Source: Phoronis australis (taxonomy: Eukaryota; Phoronida; Phoronidae). Taken from it: DNA of 22,809 bases. The notes below the pieces were generated by a model. It saw only the letters and a program-made list of their open reading frames with translations, searched no databases and was not told the DNA's origin. A program made the translations under genes and the position numbers. This document shows positions 10,439-18,265 of the stretch, piece by piece (positions within the stretch are counted from its first letter, which is position 1; each line of letters begins with the position of its first letter). The stretch lies in contig NMRA01001385.1 of the NCBI GenBank assembly GCA_002633005.1, positions 1-22,809 on the forward strand. Reading direction: 5' to 3'.

Positions 10439-11129
10439 AAGGCTTTAGTCAGGTCCCACATAATCTCATGTCCTGACAATGATAAATTTTGGGTCGCTCA
10501 TGTTGTTTTATTACATGACTAGTGGAGCACAGCTAGAGGATTTCTGATAATCTGAAATAGAGGCCCACCACTCTGTGAAATAAGACTTTTCATTTGTCCA
10601 GATATCAGATGTTGCTTTTGGCAGTGTGCCGAAACAGACACTGAAGAAACCACAAACCCTTCACAATGGGCGTAAACAATGTCAGTACACCAGAGCATGG
10701 AAAAAGCCTCAGTGGTGGTTTAGTAACAGAAACATACACTGATCTATTAGGCATATCAGGTCATATGGACTCGAGCGTAAAGTATACTGCATTTTTACCT
10801 CAGATGACATTGCTCTTCCTAAGTCTACATGACCTGATATTACCCTCGAGATCGAGGTGTTTGAGGCACTTCTTACATCATTCACCCTGATTTAAGACAA
10901 ATGTGTAGATTTCATTCAACAGTAGTGTGCAAGGTGATCCATTGATAAGCAGTCCGAGGCTCAGTTACATGCAGCAACAAGAGACGGTTATCTGAATTTT
11001 GGTAATCTGTTGGCTTACACATGGGCAGTAGCAACAGAATGTTATCATATATTCTGTGTAAGTGATCATCTGCCGTCAATGAGACTAGAAGTGTGCCCTT
11101 ATCAAAAAAACTTAAGGAATTTCTCATTC
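10439..11129. other. Unannotated stretch
   Basis: No gene or repeat is supportable; frames at 10666-10890 (plus) and 10912-11151 (minus) show no motif. Confidence 0.35.
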
Positions 11130-12145
11130 CGAAAGCTATTGAGAATCTCACTGGATTCCAGTTAGATTCCAGTGAGAATCTAACTAATTAAGATGCCATT
11201 GAAATTGGTGAGAAAAAATCTCACTTTAGTGAGAATACAGTGATATTCCAGTCAGAATTCAGTGAGAATCTAACTATTTTGCATAGCATTCCCACTCAGT
11301 GAGAATTTGTCTAACTGAAATTCTCACTGAGTAGGAATGCTATGCAAATTAGTGAAATTCTCACTGGGTGAAAATCTCACTGAGTTAGAATTTTGAGCTT
11401 AGAAATTTTGTGCGTGCATTTATAGCCACTGACTGAGTAGATGAGAGTTCAAAGCTTTGTTGGTAACCAATTTGGGAGTTTATCTTGAAGTTTGACTAAA
11501 AGAACAATTAAATTCCAAATTGTGAAATATAGCAGACTTAAACTAACAATTTTAATGCCTTTGGTGAATCAGCAAAATACTGAAAACTCAGCTGTCAACA
11601 CAGAATGAAGACACCAATCAAATACTGGTTCTTCATACACTCTACTAGATGTATGAAATGTACTAACTTTAAGGTTATTAACACACAAATTCAGTTCAGG
11701 ATCTCCATTGATTGACTTGCAGACAAACTGTTCAATAATTTCACAATATTTGTGAGAAAAACGTCAACAATCTTCAGGCTATTTCTGTAACTGCACAGGG
11801 CCATTTTTTGAATTCAGAAATCTTGTTCGACTGAAATTTCCACGGGAACAGCCAATCAGGGTGTTTGTTTATCTCAAATTCTCACTAAATTCTCATTCTA
11901 ATTTTGTAAAGTCCAAATTCTCACTCAATTCTCACTCAGAAAATTCCTTAGTCTGAAATTCTCAATGAATTCTCACTCAGAATATTCCAAAGACCAAAAT
12001 TCTCACTGGATTCACATAACATTTTCTCAGGCTATTTCTCATTGACTGCCTCAGCGGTTCAATTCCCACTGGAATCTCACTGGCATTTCTAACTGCAATG
12101 TGTGATTTAGTAAGAATCTAATTGGAATCTCACAGAGCCTCTCGT
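11130..12145. repeat. TCTCACT/AGTGAGA-rich repeat element, two blocks around a core
   Basis: The heptamer TCTCACT or its complement AGTGAGA occurs at least nine times in 11141-11400, in both orientations. It occurs at least six times in 11870-12085, all as TCTCACT on the plus strand. The roughly 470-bp core between the blocks lacks it. The motif often sits in longer words such as AAATTCTCACT-A and GGATTCCAGTTAGATTCCAG. Motif-dense ends around a plain core resemble sub-terminal repeats of a DNA transposon, but I found no clean TIR or target duplication. A degenerate satellite is the alternative. No coding capacity is visible. Confidence 0.55.
11278..11348. repeat. Near-perfect hairpin, 31-bp stem and 9-nt loop
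   Basis: Arm 1 (11278-11308) begins TTTGCATAGCATTCCCACTC. Arm 2 (11318-11348) is its reverse complement with a single mismatch. The loop is GTCTAACTG. It lies inside the TCTCACT-rich block. The length is compatible with a miRNA-type precursor or a MITE-derived palindrome; nothing in the sequence shows transcription. Confidence 0.85.
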
Positions 12146-12341
12146 TCTTTTTAGTAGCTTGAACATACTCTGCCAGTGAAGGGTGAATCTCTCTCTCATC
12201 ATTTACATTTTGGAACGCTGGAAGTTGCTTAGAACCAGTTCAAAATAACTAGAACATTTTAAATTCCTTTTATGCAAACATGACAATACTACATCCAAAC
12301 ACTTTTCAGTTATAGATTATTCGTCGACAAACTCGACAATA

Positions 12342-12489
12342 TAGTCGGTGGGCCAGATCTCACAGCGTTCATCCTTGTGAGTACTTTGGGGGGGCAACCT
12401 AGTTTTTTCTATGTGGTTAGATAATATACCTATAAATCAAATTCCAAAAAGTTCCCACGTCTACACTTGCACATTTTCTTGAAAAAAGG
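12342..12489 (+). repeat. Left TIR of copy R
   Basis: TAGTCGGTGGGCCAGAT, then GTGAGTACTTTGGGGGGG, AAAAAGTTCCCACGT and TTGCACATTTT. The same ordered blocks appear, reverse-complemented, at R's right end (about 17942-18098). The two ends are imperfect copies: the middle differs and the outer 16 bases and three inner blocks are conserved. Confidence 0.8.
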
Positions 12490-12559
12490 TGTTTTTGTTG
12501 CACAAAATATGATGCACATTCCTGCCACTTGATGGCGCTTTTCTATTGAATTGACCAAT

Positions 12560-12662
12560 CTGAGAGCCAGATTGTATTGTTGTGCTTAGTTACTTCAATA
12601 TGGCTGCTCCCATGGAGTGTGATGCCTGTATAATTCAAGGTTTATCAAACAGCACAAAATTG
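12560..12662 (+). promoter_or_regulatory. Candidate promoter/5' exon of copy R's transposon gene
   Basis: GACCAATC (an inverted-CCAAT-type sequence context) is followed about 35 bases later by CAATATGGCTGCTCCCATGG, which resembles the YY1-type AAnATGGCnGC element that often overlaps start codons. The ATG at 12600-12602 opens a 21-codon frame (MAAPMECDACIIQGLSNSTK...) ending at TGA 12663-12665. The same arrangement is present in copy L (ATG at 15670-15668). The reading as promoter plus first exon is inference. Confidence 0.3.
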
Positions 12663-12766
12663 TGATTTCAGAGCCTAAAGAAGCTTAGGAAAGCTTCCTG
12701 ACGAAAGCTGATTGACTGTGGAACTCTGTAGATCAGTAGATCAAAAAGAAGAAGAGGTGTCACAAA

Positions 12767-12919
12767 TAGTCGGTGGGCCAGATTTTGTAGGGCCTCTAGA
12801 AAATGGTTTTTGTGAGTACTTTAGGGGGCAATTTTATTTTGGTGTTTTTTAATACATCTAGTAGAGTGTTTTCAAAATCTAAAAAGTTCCCACATATAAA
12901 GTTGCACATTTTTGAGAAA
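12767..12919 (-). repeat. 3' TIR of copy L
   Basis: TAGTCGGTGGGCCAGATTTT, then GTGAGTACTTTAGGGGGCAA, AAAAAGTTCCCACAT and TTGCACATTTTTGAGAAA, matching in order the blocks of L's other end at 15782-15928 in inverse orientation. Confidence 0.85.
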
Positions 12920-13377
12920 TTTGAGTTAGAAGTTACCTAATAATCACCAAAGAGCTTAGTAAACTTATATTTGTAAAAACAACAGTTATGGTGACGTTTT
13001 TGTAAAACAAGTAATATGGTCCCATCAGTGCCATTGTATTGAACAATATTACACTCACATTACATGTTTTACTTTTGTAAATTAACTGTAAACAGTGAAA
13101 TTTAAAAAACGTAAAGAGACACCTAGTGGCAAAAATGCAAACTAAGTCTGAATGTTACTAGGAAGTTATTCTGGCATTGTCAGGCAACAAAAATAACACA
13201 TAACACTTGAGACTGGGCAAAATTTGTGCCTCAATGACTAAAACATTGACTAATGGTGTAAAATACAGCTTGTTTGCATAATACACCAGAAATATGTTAT
13301 AGTACAAAAACAATATAGTTGAATGATCTCTGTGAATGTGCACAAAGACTGTATTAAAATAGATTATTCTGACAGCG

Positions 13378-13383
13378 TTTATT
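13378..13383 (-). promoter_or_regulatory. Polyadenylation signal candidate for copy L's gene
   Basis: AATAAA on the minus strand, about 117 bases past the stop codon of the CxC frame that ends at 13500. The spacing is reasonable for a last exon, but the hexamer is frequent in AT-rich DNA. Confidence 0.3.
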
Positions 13384-13499
13384 AAGCAGTATGAGACAAA
13401 TACATGACAATGATCAAAGTATGTACTTTCTATGACTTAATCAACAAATAAAATTAACTTTTTAATACAAAAAAGGAAATAACGGGGTTGGAGGTCTAT

Positions 13500-13769
13500 T
13501 TAGGGTTGGCCTGTCAAAGAACTATCCAATGTTATGCAGTCAGTGTTGCTGATGTTACTACAGTTGTCACAGCTGCACATTTCTGTACAGTTTGACCCAG
13601 CATTGCAGCACAAACTCAGTTTCCCAGCACACATGTTCTTTTTGCACTTGCAGCGTTCATCGTTTAGTACTGTCAATGGAGATGCGGTCATTGCCATACA
13701 TATTAACTGCAAAGCTCCACCGCCAAGGAGCCAACTATGGTCGATTAGAGAGGGTACAGCACTGCACAC
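13500..13769 (-). pseudogene. Transposon gene fragment with Cys-rich CxC-type domain, copy L
   Basis: An 89-codon open frame on the minus strand opens with GTG at 13769 and ends with TAA at 13500. An AG at 13770-13769 could be a splice acceptor (first exonic base 13768), though its pyrimidine tract is weak. Residues 40-70 show the pattern CxC-x4-C-x6-CC-x5-C-x3-CxCxxC (CKCKKNMCAG... CTEMCSCDNC). This resembles the cysteine clusters of tesmin/TSO1-like CXC proteins and of uncharacterised transposon-encoded proteins of marine invertebrates. There the cluster sits near the C-terminus after a W-x(n)-MT-x-(S/A)-P-L motif; here MAMTASPLTVLN precedes it at residues 25-36. Such clusters bind zinc and probably DNA. 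Copy R lacks this segment. By its order on the minus strand it follows the 107-codon frame, so it would be the C-terminal exon. Family assignment is from recall, not a search. Confidence 0.5.
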
Positions 13770-13966
13770 TGGTGATTAGCCCGCAGGCAATGAAGGGTCA
13801 AACACTAAGTCCTTGTTTGGAGGCGGGCACTATTTGGGCAAACGTTTGATTCAAAATATGTTACAATGGGCTGTGTTAATTAGAGTCAGCAAGTGAATTA
13901 TTGAACACTAGCCTCAATTCACTTTCGTATCTCTTAGTCAGGCACAAACTACAACAGTGAGTAGCT

Positions 13967-14292
13967 TCAACAATATTTCTTAAGATTGCCTGTCCAAATA
14001 ACTTCATGCACACCAGCTTTCTGAAGAACAGCTTCAAAGTCTTGCTTTATTTTTGAAAGGCAAATGACATCTCCATGTGCTAGAAGCTTTGATTCAATGA
14101 ACTCCAAACAAAACTGTAGAAAAACATCTCTGAAAACTGGGGATTCGTCACTCTCCACAATCTTTGTCTTTCTCTTTTTTACAGCATGATGATCTGTGGT
14201 ACTTGGCTTCTAAGACACAAGGTCTTTATCTTTGAATTTCATTTGCATATTCAGGGCTCTGGACTGAGCTGTTGCTTGCGATACAAGTCCAA
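13967..14292 (-). pseudogene. Transposon gene exon relic with internal TAG, copy L
   Basis: After a strong acceptor-like GGGTTTTTTTCAG the minus strand reads 26 codons (GLVSQATAQSRALNMQMK...), then TAG, then 80 more codons, to TGA at 13969-13967. After the TAG comes a basic, nuclear-localisation-like run (KKRKTK). A compact segment then reads FLQFCLEFIESKLLAHGDVI followed by LSKIKQDFEAVLQKAGVHEV and WTGNLKKYC. I recall a comparable helix-rich segment (LSxLxxxYxxxLxxxG...LKxxL) in uncharacterised invertebrate transposon proteins that also carry the CxC cluster. Copy R has the same frame at 17420-17743 with no indels. CTTGTGTCTTAG could itself be an acceptor, so the TAG may lie in an intron. 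No catalytic residues are visible. Confidence 0.5.
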
Positions 14293-14781
14293 CTGAAAAA
14301 AACCCGAACTGTTAACACTAATTTAACATTCAACTATGAGTGAGTTGGCATGCAACTTTTTCAGACGGACGTATCAGGAGCTGATCCACCACCAGCCTAA
14401 CAAATTTACATGCCGTTTGATCTGTAGCCTAATAATGTTGATCGTCTAATAATTAGATCAGTAGATGCAGCTGAAAATAAATCAGCTGATATACCTGTGC
14501 AGTGATTGAAATTTATTTTTTTTAAATCAGATGCTCAAACCATAGTCAATCGATTTACACTTAAGGTAATCGACGTTTGACGAAATGGACAGTGGCTTCC
14601 ATCGTCCTCAAATTTCGACGGCGACGATGGCCACTTAGGCACTTTAATTTAATTATCATTGCAGCTGCTACCTAAGTAATTAATGTTTACAAAAAATTGA
14701 GACTACGGCAGGGGATGACGGCCACTTGGGCATGTTGTTTGCAACTATCTACTCCATTTAACCTTCTCAAAAATTTTAGAC

Positions 14782-15042
14782 TTAAAGTGCTTTAAAATCA
14801 CACCCACAGTATAACGCCATAGGATTATCCCTTAGCGCAAGCAGTGTCGATGTGGCAACTGAATGGAGTGTTCGAAAAACAGGATTGCAGGAGTATTTGT
14901 TTAAACTGGGAACAAATGAAAACATTAACGACCTCCTCAGAGGCATCTCTCTACGCGGTACTTCTAAACTTATAGGAACATAATTTGCCGAAAAGTATCC
15001 GGCATATGAAGTACCTATGGTATGATCATCGTCTCTACTGGG
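14782..15042 (-). pseudogene. Conserved 86-codon open frame in transposon interior, copy L
   Basis: An open minus-strand frame of 86 codons follows a TGA and ends with TAA at 14784-14782. It contains YFSANYVPISLEVPRREM and ends DNPMALYCGCDFKAL. Copy R keeps the same frame at 16393-16653 with equal length and no indels, and several L/R differences are at third positions. A shorter antisense frame of about 65 codons (TEWSVRKTGLQEYLFKLG...) is also open in both copies, so the coding strand is not settled. No domain is recognised. It lies between the 5' exon candidate and the 107-codon frame on the same strand, where central exons of the transposon gene would be expected. Confidence 0.3.
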
Positions 15043-15283
15043 TCAGCAGTATTGTCTAAGGCCTAGGCAGCCAAGGGGCTGAACAAGTTAAAAAACAACT
15101 GGTGATAATACTGAAACACACATGGAAAACACCAAGATGTATTTTTAAAAAACACGTACCTGTTTTTGAAAGCTATACTTCTTTCTCTTTCTTGAAATGT
15201 GGCCCATAATGTACTTTTCCTGCTAACAAATGATGCACTCATGTTTCAGAATGTTCCTATCTTGTTCAGGTTAATTGGGTGTT

Positions 15284-15670
15284 TCAGATTTTGGAAGTGA
15301 TTGATTTTCTTGGGAAATCTTGGATAACATCTGTATCACTTTCAGCAACTTCAGCTTTAGTACTACTGTTGGTGCCTTGAAACGTTGCTATGCCGTTCTA
15401 TGTCCTTTCAATTTTCTGGTCTGACACTTGGTATTCTAGTCTATAGCACTCAGCAGTATACTGTGTAGGCTACCAGGGCATGCAGCTGTTTTCTGCACAA
15501 ACGTTTGTGACACCTCTTCTTCTTTTTGATCTACTGATCTACAGAGTTCCACAGTCAATCAGCTTTCGTCAGGAAGCTTTCCTAAGCTTCTTTAGGCTCT
15601 GACATCACAATTTTGTGCTGTTTGATAAACCTTGAATTATACAGGCATCACACTCCATGGGAGCAGCCAT
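15284..15670 (-). pseudogene. Possible decayed 5' coding region of the transposon gene, copy L
   Basis: From the ATG at 15670-15668 (YY1-like context) a frame begins MAAPMECDACIIQGLSNSTK. It carries in-frame stops at codons 22, 34, 44, 67 and 91, with 37 open codons at the end (codons 92-128, ...KAEVAESDTDVIQDFPRKS...) before TGA at 15286-15284. Five stops in 128 codons is close to random expectation, so only the first 21 codons and the last 37 look at all coding-like. A fragment SLKKLRKAS between the first two stops is also suggestive. Copy R shares the first three stops. It is a relic, or non-coding apart from the first exon. Confidence 0.25.
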
Positions 15671-15781
15671 ATTGAAGTAACTAAGCACAACAATACAATC
15701 TGGCTCTCTGATTGGTCAATTCAATAGAAAAGCGCCATCAAGTGGCAGGAATATGCACCATATTTTGTGCAACAAAAACAC

Positions 15782-15928
15782 CTTTTTTTAAAAAAATGTG
15801 CAAGTGTAGACGTGGGAACTTTTTGGAATTTGATTTATAGGTATATTATCTAGCCACATAGAAAAAACTAGGTTTCCCCCCCAAAGTACCCACAAGGATG
15901 AACGATATGAGATCTGGCCCACCGACTA
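15782..15928 (-). repeat. 5' TIR of copy L
   Basis: Minus-strand TAGTCGGTGGGCCAGATCTC, followed by a TACTTTGGGGGGG block, AAAAAGTTCCCACGT and TTGCACATTTTT. It is close to identical to R's left end at 12342-12489 and an imperfect inverse of 12767-12919. Confidence 0.85.
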
Positions 15929-16392
15929 AAACGTTTGTGCAGAAAACAGCTGCATGTCCTGGTAGCCTACACAGTATACTGCTGAGTGCTGTAGACTAGA
16001 AGACCAAGTGTCAGACCAAAAATTGAAGGGACATACAACGGCATAGCAACGTTTCAAGGCACCATCAGTAGTACTAAAGCTGAAGTTGCTGAAAGTGATA
16101 CAGATGTTATCCAAGATTTCCCAAGAAAATCAATTATACTTCCAAAATCTGAAACACCCAATTAACCTGAACAAGATAGGAACATTCTGAAACATGAGTG
16201 CATCATTTGTTAGCAGGAAAAGTACATTATGGGCCACATTTCAAGAAAGAGAAAGAAGTATAGCTTTCAAAAACAGGTACGTGTTTTTTAAAAATACATC
16301 TTTGTGTTTTCCATGTGTGTTTCGGTATTATCACCAGTTGTTTTTAACTTATTCAGCCTCTTGGCTGCCTAAGCCTTAGACAATAGTGCTGA

Positions 16393-16653
16393 CCCAGAAG
16401 AGACGATGATCGTACCATAGGTACTTCATATGCTGGATACTTTTCGGCAAATTATGTTCCTATAAGTTTAGAAGTACCACGTAGAGAGATGCCTCTGAGG
16501 AGGTCGTTAATGTTTTCATTTGTTCCCAGTTTAAACAAATATTCCTGCAATCCTGTTTTTCGAACACTCCATTCAGTTGCCACATCGACACTGCTTGCGC
16601 TAAGGGATAATCCTATGGCGTTATACTGTGGGTGTGATTTTAAAGCACTTTAA
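16393..16653 (+). pseudogene. Conserved 86-codon open frame in transposon interior, copy R
   Basis: Counterpart of 14782-15042 in copy L, with the same length and no indels. It differs by a few substitutions, including one His to Arg. A partial second copy after the N at 16796 has an 8-base deletion and a 3-base insertion that break the frame. No domain is recognised. Confidence 0.3.
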
Positions 16654-17083
16654 GTCCTAAATTTTTGAGAAGGTTAAATGGAGTAGATGGTTGCAAACAA
16701 CATATGCCCAAGTGGCCGTCATCCCCTGCCGTAGTCTCAATTTTTTGTAAACATTAATTACTTAAGTAGCTGCAATGATAATTAAATTAAAGTGCNTCCC
16801 AGTTTAAACAAATACTCCTGTTTTTCGAACACGCCATTGTTCAGTTGCCACATCGACACTGCTTGCGCTCAGAGATAATCATATGGCGTTATACTGTGAG
16901 TGTGATTTTAAAGCACTTTAAGTCAAAAATTTTTGAGAACGTTAAATAGAGTAGATGGTTGCAAACCACATGTCCAAGTGGCCGTCATCCCCTGTCATAG
17001 TCCTGGGATAGGGGGAACCTCTTCTCAATTTCTTGTAAACATTAATTACTTAGGTAGCTGCAATGATAATTAAATTAAAGTGC
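16524..17083. repeat. Diverged direct duplication flanking a single N (16796)
   Basis: 16524-16795 and 16797-17083 are the same part of the element twice, both running from TCCCAGTTTAAACAAAT to AATTAAATTAAAGTGC. The second has an 8-base deletion, a 3-base insertion, an extra block of about 20 bases (near CTGGGATAGGGGGAACC) and scattered substitutions. The left segment stops and the right segment starts exactly at the N. Two contigs from different copies or haplotypes abutting without merging is the simplest explanation; a true tandem duplication is possible. Confidence 0.75.
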
Positions 17084-17417
17084 CTAAGTGGCCATCGTCG
17101 CCGTCATAATTTTAGAACAATGGAAACCACTGTCCATTTCGTCAAAGGTCGATTACCTTAAGTGTAAATCGATTGAGCATCTGATTTAAAAAATTAAATT
17201 TTTAATCACTGCACTGGTATATCAGCTGATTTATTTTTAGTTGAATCAACTAATCTAATTTTTAGACGATCAATATTTTTAGGCGACAGATCAGATGTCA
17301 TGTAAATTTGTTAGACTGGTGGTGGATCAGTTCCTGATAAGTCTATCTGAAAATGTTGCATGCCAACTCACTCATAGTTGAATGTTAAATTAGTGTAAAC
17401 AGTTCGGGTTTTTTCAG

Positions 17418-17743
17418 TTGGACTTGTATCGCAAGCAACAGCTCAGTCCAGAGCCCTGAATACGCAAATGAAATTCAAAGATAAAGACCTTGTGTCTTAG
17501 ACGCCAAGTACCACAGGTCATCATGCTATAAAAAATAGAAAGACAACGACTGTGAAGAGTGACGAATCCGCAGTTTCCATAGATGTTTTTCTACAGTTTT
17601 GTTTGGAGTTCATTGAATCAAAGCTTCTAACACATGAAGATGTCATTTGCCTTTCCAAACTAAAGCAAGACTTTGAAGCTGTTCTTCAGAAAGCTGGTGT
17701 GCATGAAGTTATTTGGACAGGCAATCTTAAGAAATATTGCTGA
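17418..17743 (+). pseudogene. Transposon gene exon relic with internal TAG, copy R
   Basis: Counterpart of 13967-14292. After GGGTTTTTTCAG the frame reads 26 codons, the same TAG as copy L, then 80 codons to TGA at 17741-17743. The total length is identical to copy L, with no indels. In the 80 codons about 13 residues differ from L (for example KKRKTK is KNRKTT here, and SPVFRD is SAVSID). That proportion of replacements fits drift rather than purifying selection. The segment LSKLKQDFEAVLQKAGVHEV is conserved. Confidence 0.5.
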
Positions 17744-17764
17744 AGCTACTCACTATTGTAGTTT

Positions 17765-17765
17765 N
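17765..17765. other. N at the site where copy R lacks about 850 bases present in copy L
   Basis: On the left of the N, R matches L around 13945-13950; on the right it matches L around 13095. So L's 13095-13944, including the CxC exon, is absent from R. The N may be a collapsed assembly gap hiding that sequence, or an ambiguous base at a real deletion junction. Confidence 0.6.
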
Positions 17766-17941
17766 TGTTTACAATTAATCTACAATAGTAAAACATGTAA
17801 TGTGAGTTTAATATTGTTCAATACAATGGCACTGATGGGACAATATTACTTGTTTTACAAAAAAGTCACCAAAACTACAGTTGTTTTTACAAATATAAGT
17901 TTACTAAGCTCTTTGGCGATTATTAGGTAACTTCAAACTAC

Positions 17942-18098
17942 AATTTCTCAAAAATGTGCAACTTTATATGTGGGAACTTTTTAGATTTTGAAAACACTCT
18001 AATAAATGAATTAAAAAACACCAAAATAAAATTGCCCCCCCTAAAGTAGTCACAAAAACCATTTTCTAGAGGCCCTACAAATTCTGGCCCACCGACTA
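17942..18098 (+). repeat. Right TIR of copy R
   Basis: Reverse complement of the L terminus at 12767-12919, ending CTGGCCCACCGACTA. Its outer part also pairs with R's own left end at 12342-12489, defining R as a single element. Confidence 0.8.
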
Positions 18099-18265
18099 CA
18101 AACTCAATTCTTCGGAATTTAGTTCTGTTATCATCAACTACACATTTTTCTCGTCTGTTAGAAGGCACGAGTAGCACGTGCTAGAAATCATAGAGTACGT
18201 CATATTCTGTATCCTCGTTCCAGCCGCCAGCCTTCAGGAAGTCACGTGAGCTGACTACCACATCA

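Larger units (their letters stand above)
12767..15928 (-). mobile_element. Copy L: complete DNA transposon inserted in copy R, minus-strand orientation
   Basis: Copy L is a 3162-bp element bounded on both sides by TAGTCGGTGGGCCAGA (12767 onward on the plus strand, 15928 downward on the minus strand). It is flanked by AAA (12764-12766 and 15929-15931). Removing L plus one AAA restores GTGTCACAAACGTTTGTGCAG exactly as in L's own body, so the 3-bp duplication is well supported. The target is a perfect 14-bp palindrome, CACAAACGTTTGTG. Its TIRs (12767-12919 and 15782-15928) are long and imperfect. The interior, read on the minus strand, holds in order a short ATG exon, an 86-codon frame, a 107-codon frame with one TAG, and a Cys-rich CxC frame. 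No DDE transposase catalytic core was recognised, so L is probably non-autonomous. The superfamily is unassigned; 3-bp duplications occur in Harbinger, CACTA and some other groups, but the TIR start does not match their usual ends. Confidence 0.85.
12342..18098 (+). mobile_element. Copy R: interrupted DNA transposon, plus-strand copy (12342-12766 + 15929-18098)
   Basis: Copy R starts TAGTCGGTGGGCCAGATCT and ends CCCACCGACTA at 18098. It runs 12342-12766, is broken by the 3162-bp copy L, and resumes at 15929 with AAACGTTTGTGCAG. This order is proved by copy L, which carries the same sequence uninterrupted (GTGTCACAAACGTTTGTGC, about 15512 down to 15494, minus strand). Excluding L and one AAA, R contributes about 2.6 kb. 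It lacks the roughly 850 bases that L has at 13095-13944 (the N at 17765 sits at that point), and part of it is duplicated around the N at 16796. No clean flanking target duplication was found for R: ATA is on the left and CAA on the right. Confidence 0.8.

Noticed and set aside
10109-10522. Four frames across the GC-rich MITE
   Set aside because: Stop-poor because of composition, and contained in or beside the transposon.
15284-15670. Claim that the whole 129-codon frame is a decayed coding exon
   Set aside because: Five internal stops in 128 codons is about what random sequence gives; only short parts look coding-like.
16194-16379. 61-codon frame MSASFVSRKSTLWATF... as a real exon
   Set aside because: It is conserved in copy L for its first 28 codons and followed by a donor-like CAG|GTACGT, but joining it to either plausible downstream acceptor (about 95 bases on, or at 17417) soon meets a stop, so its role is unresolved.
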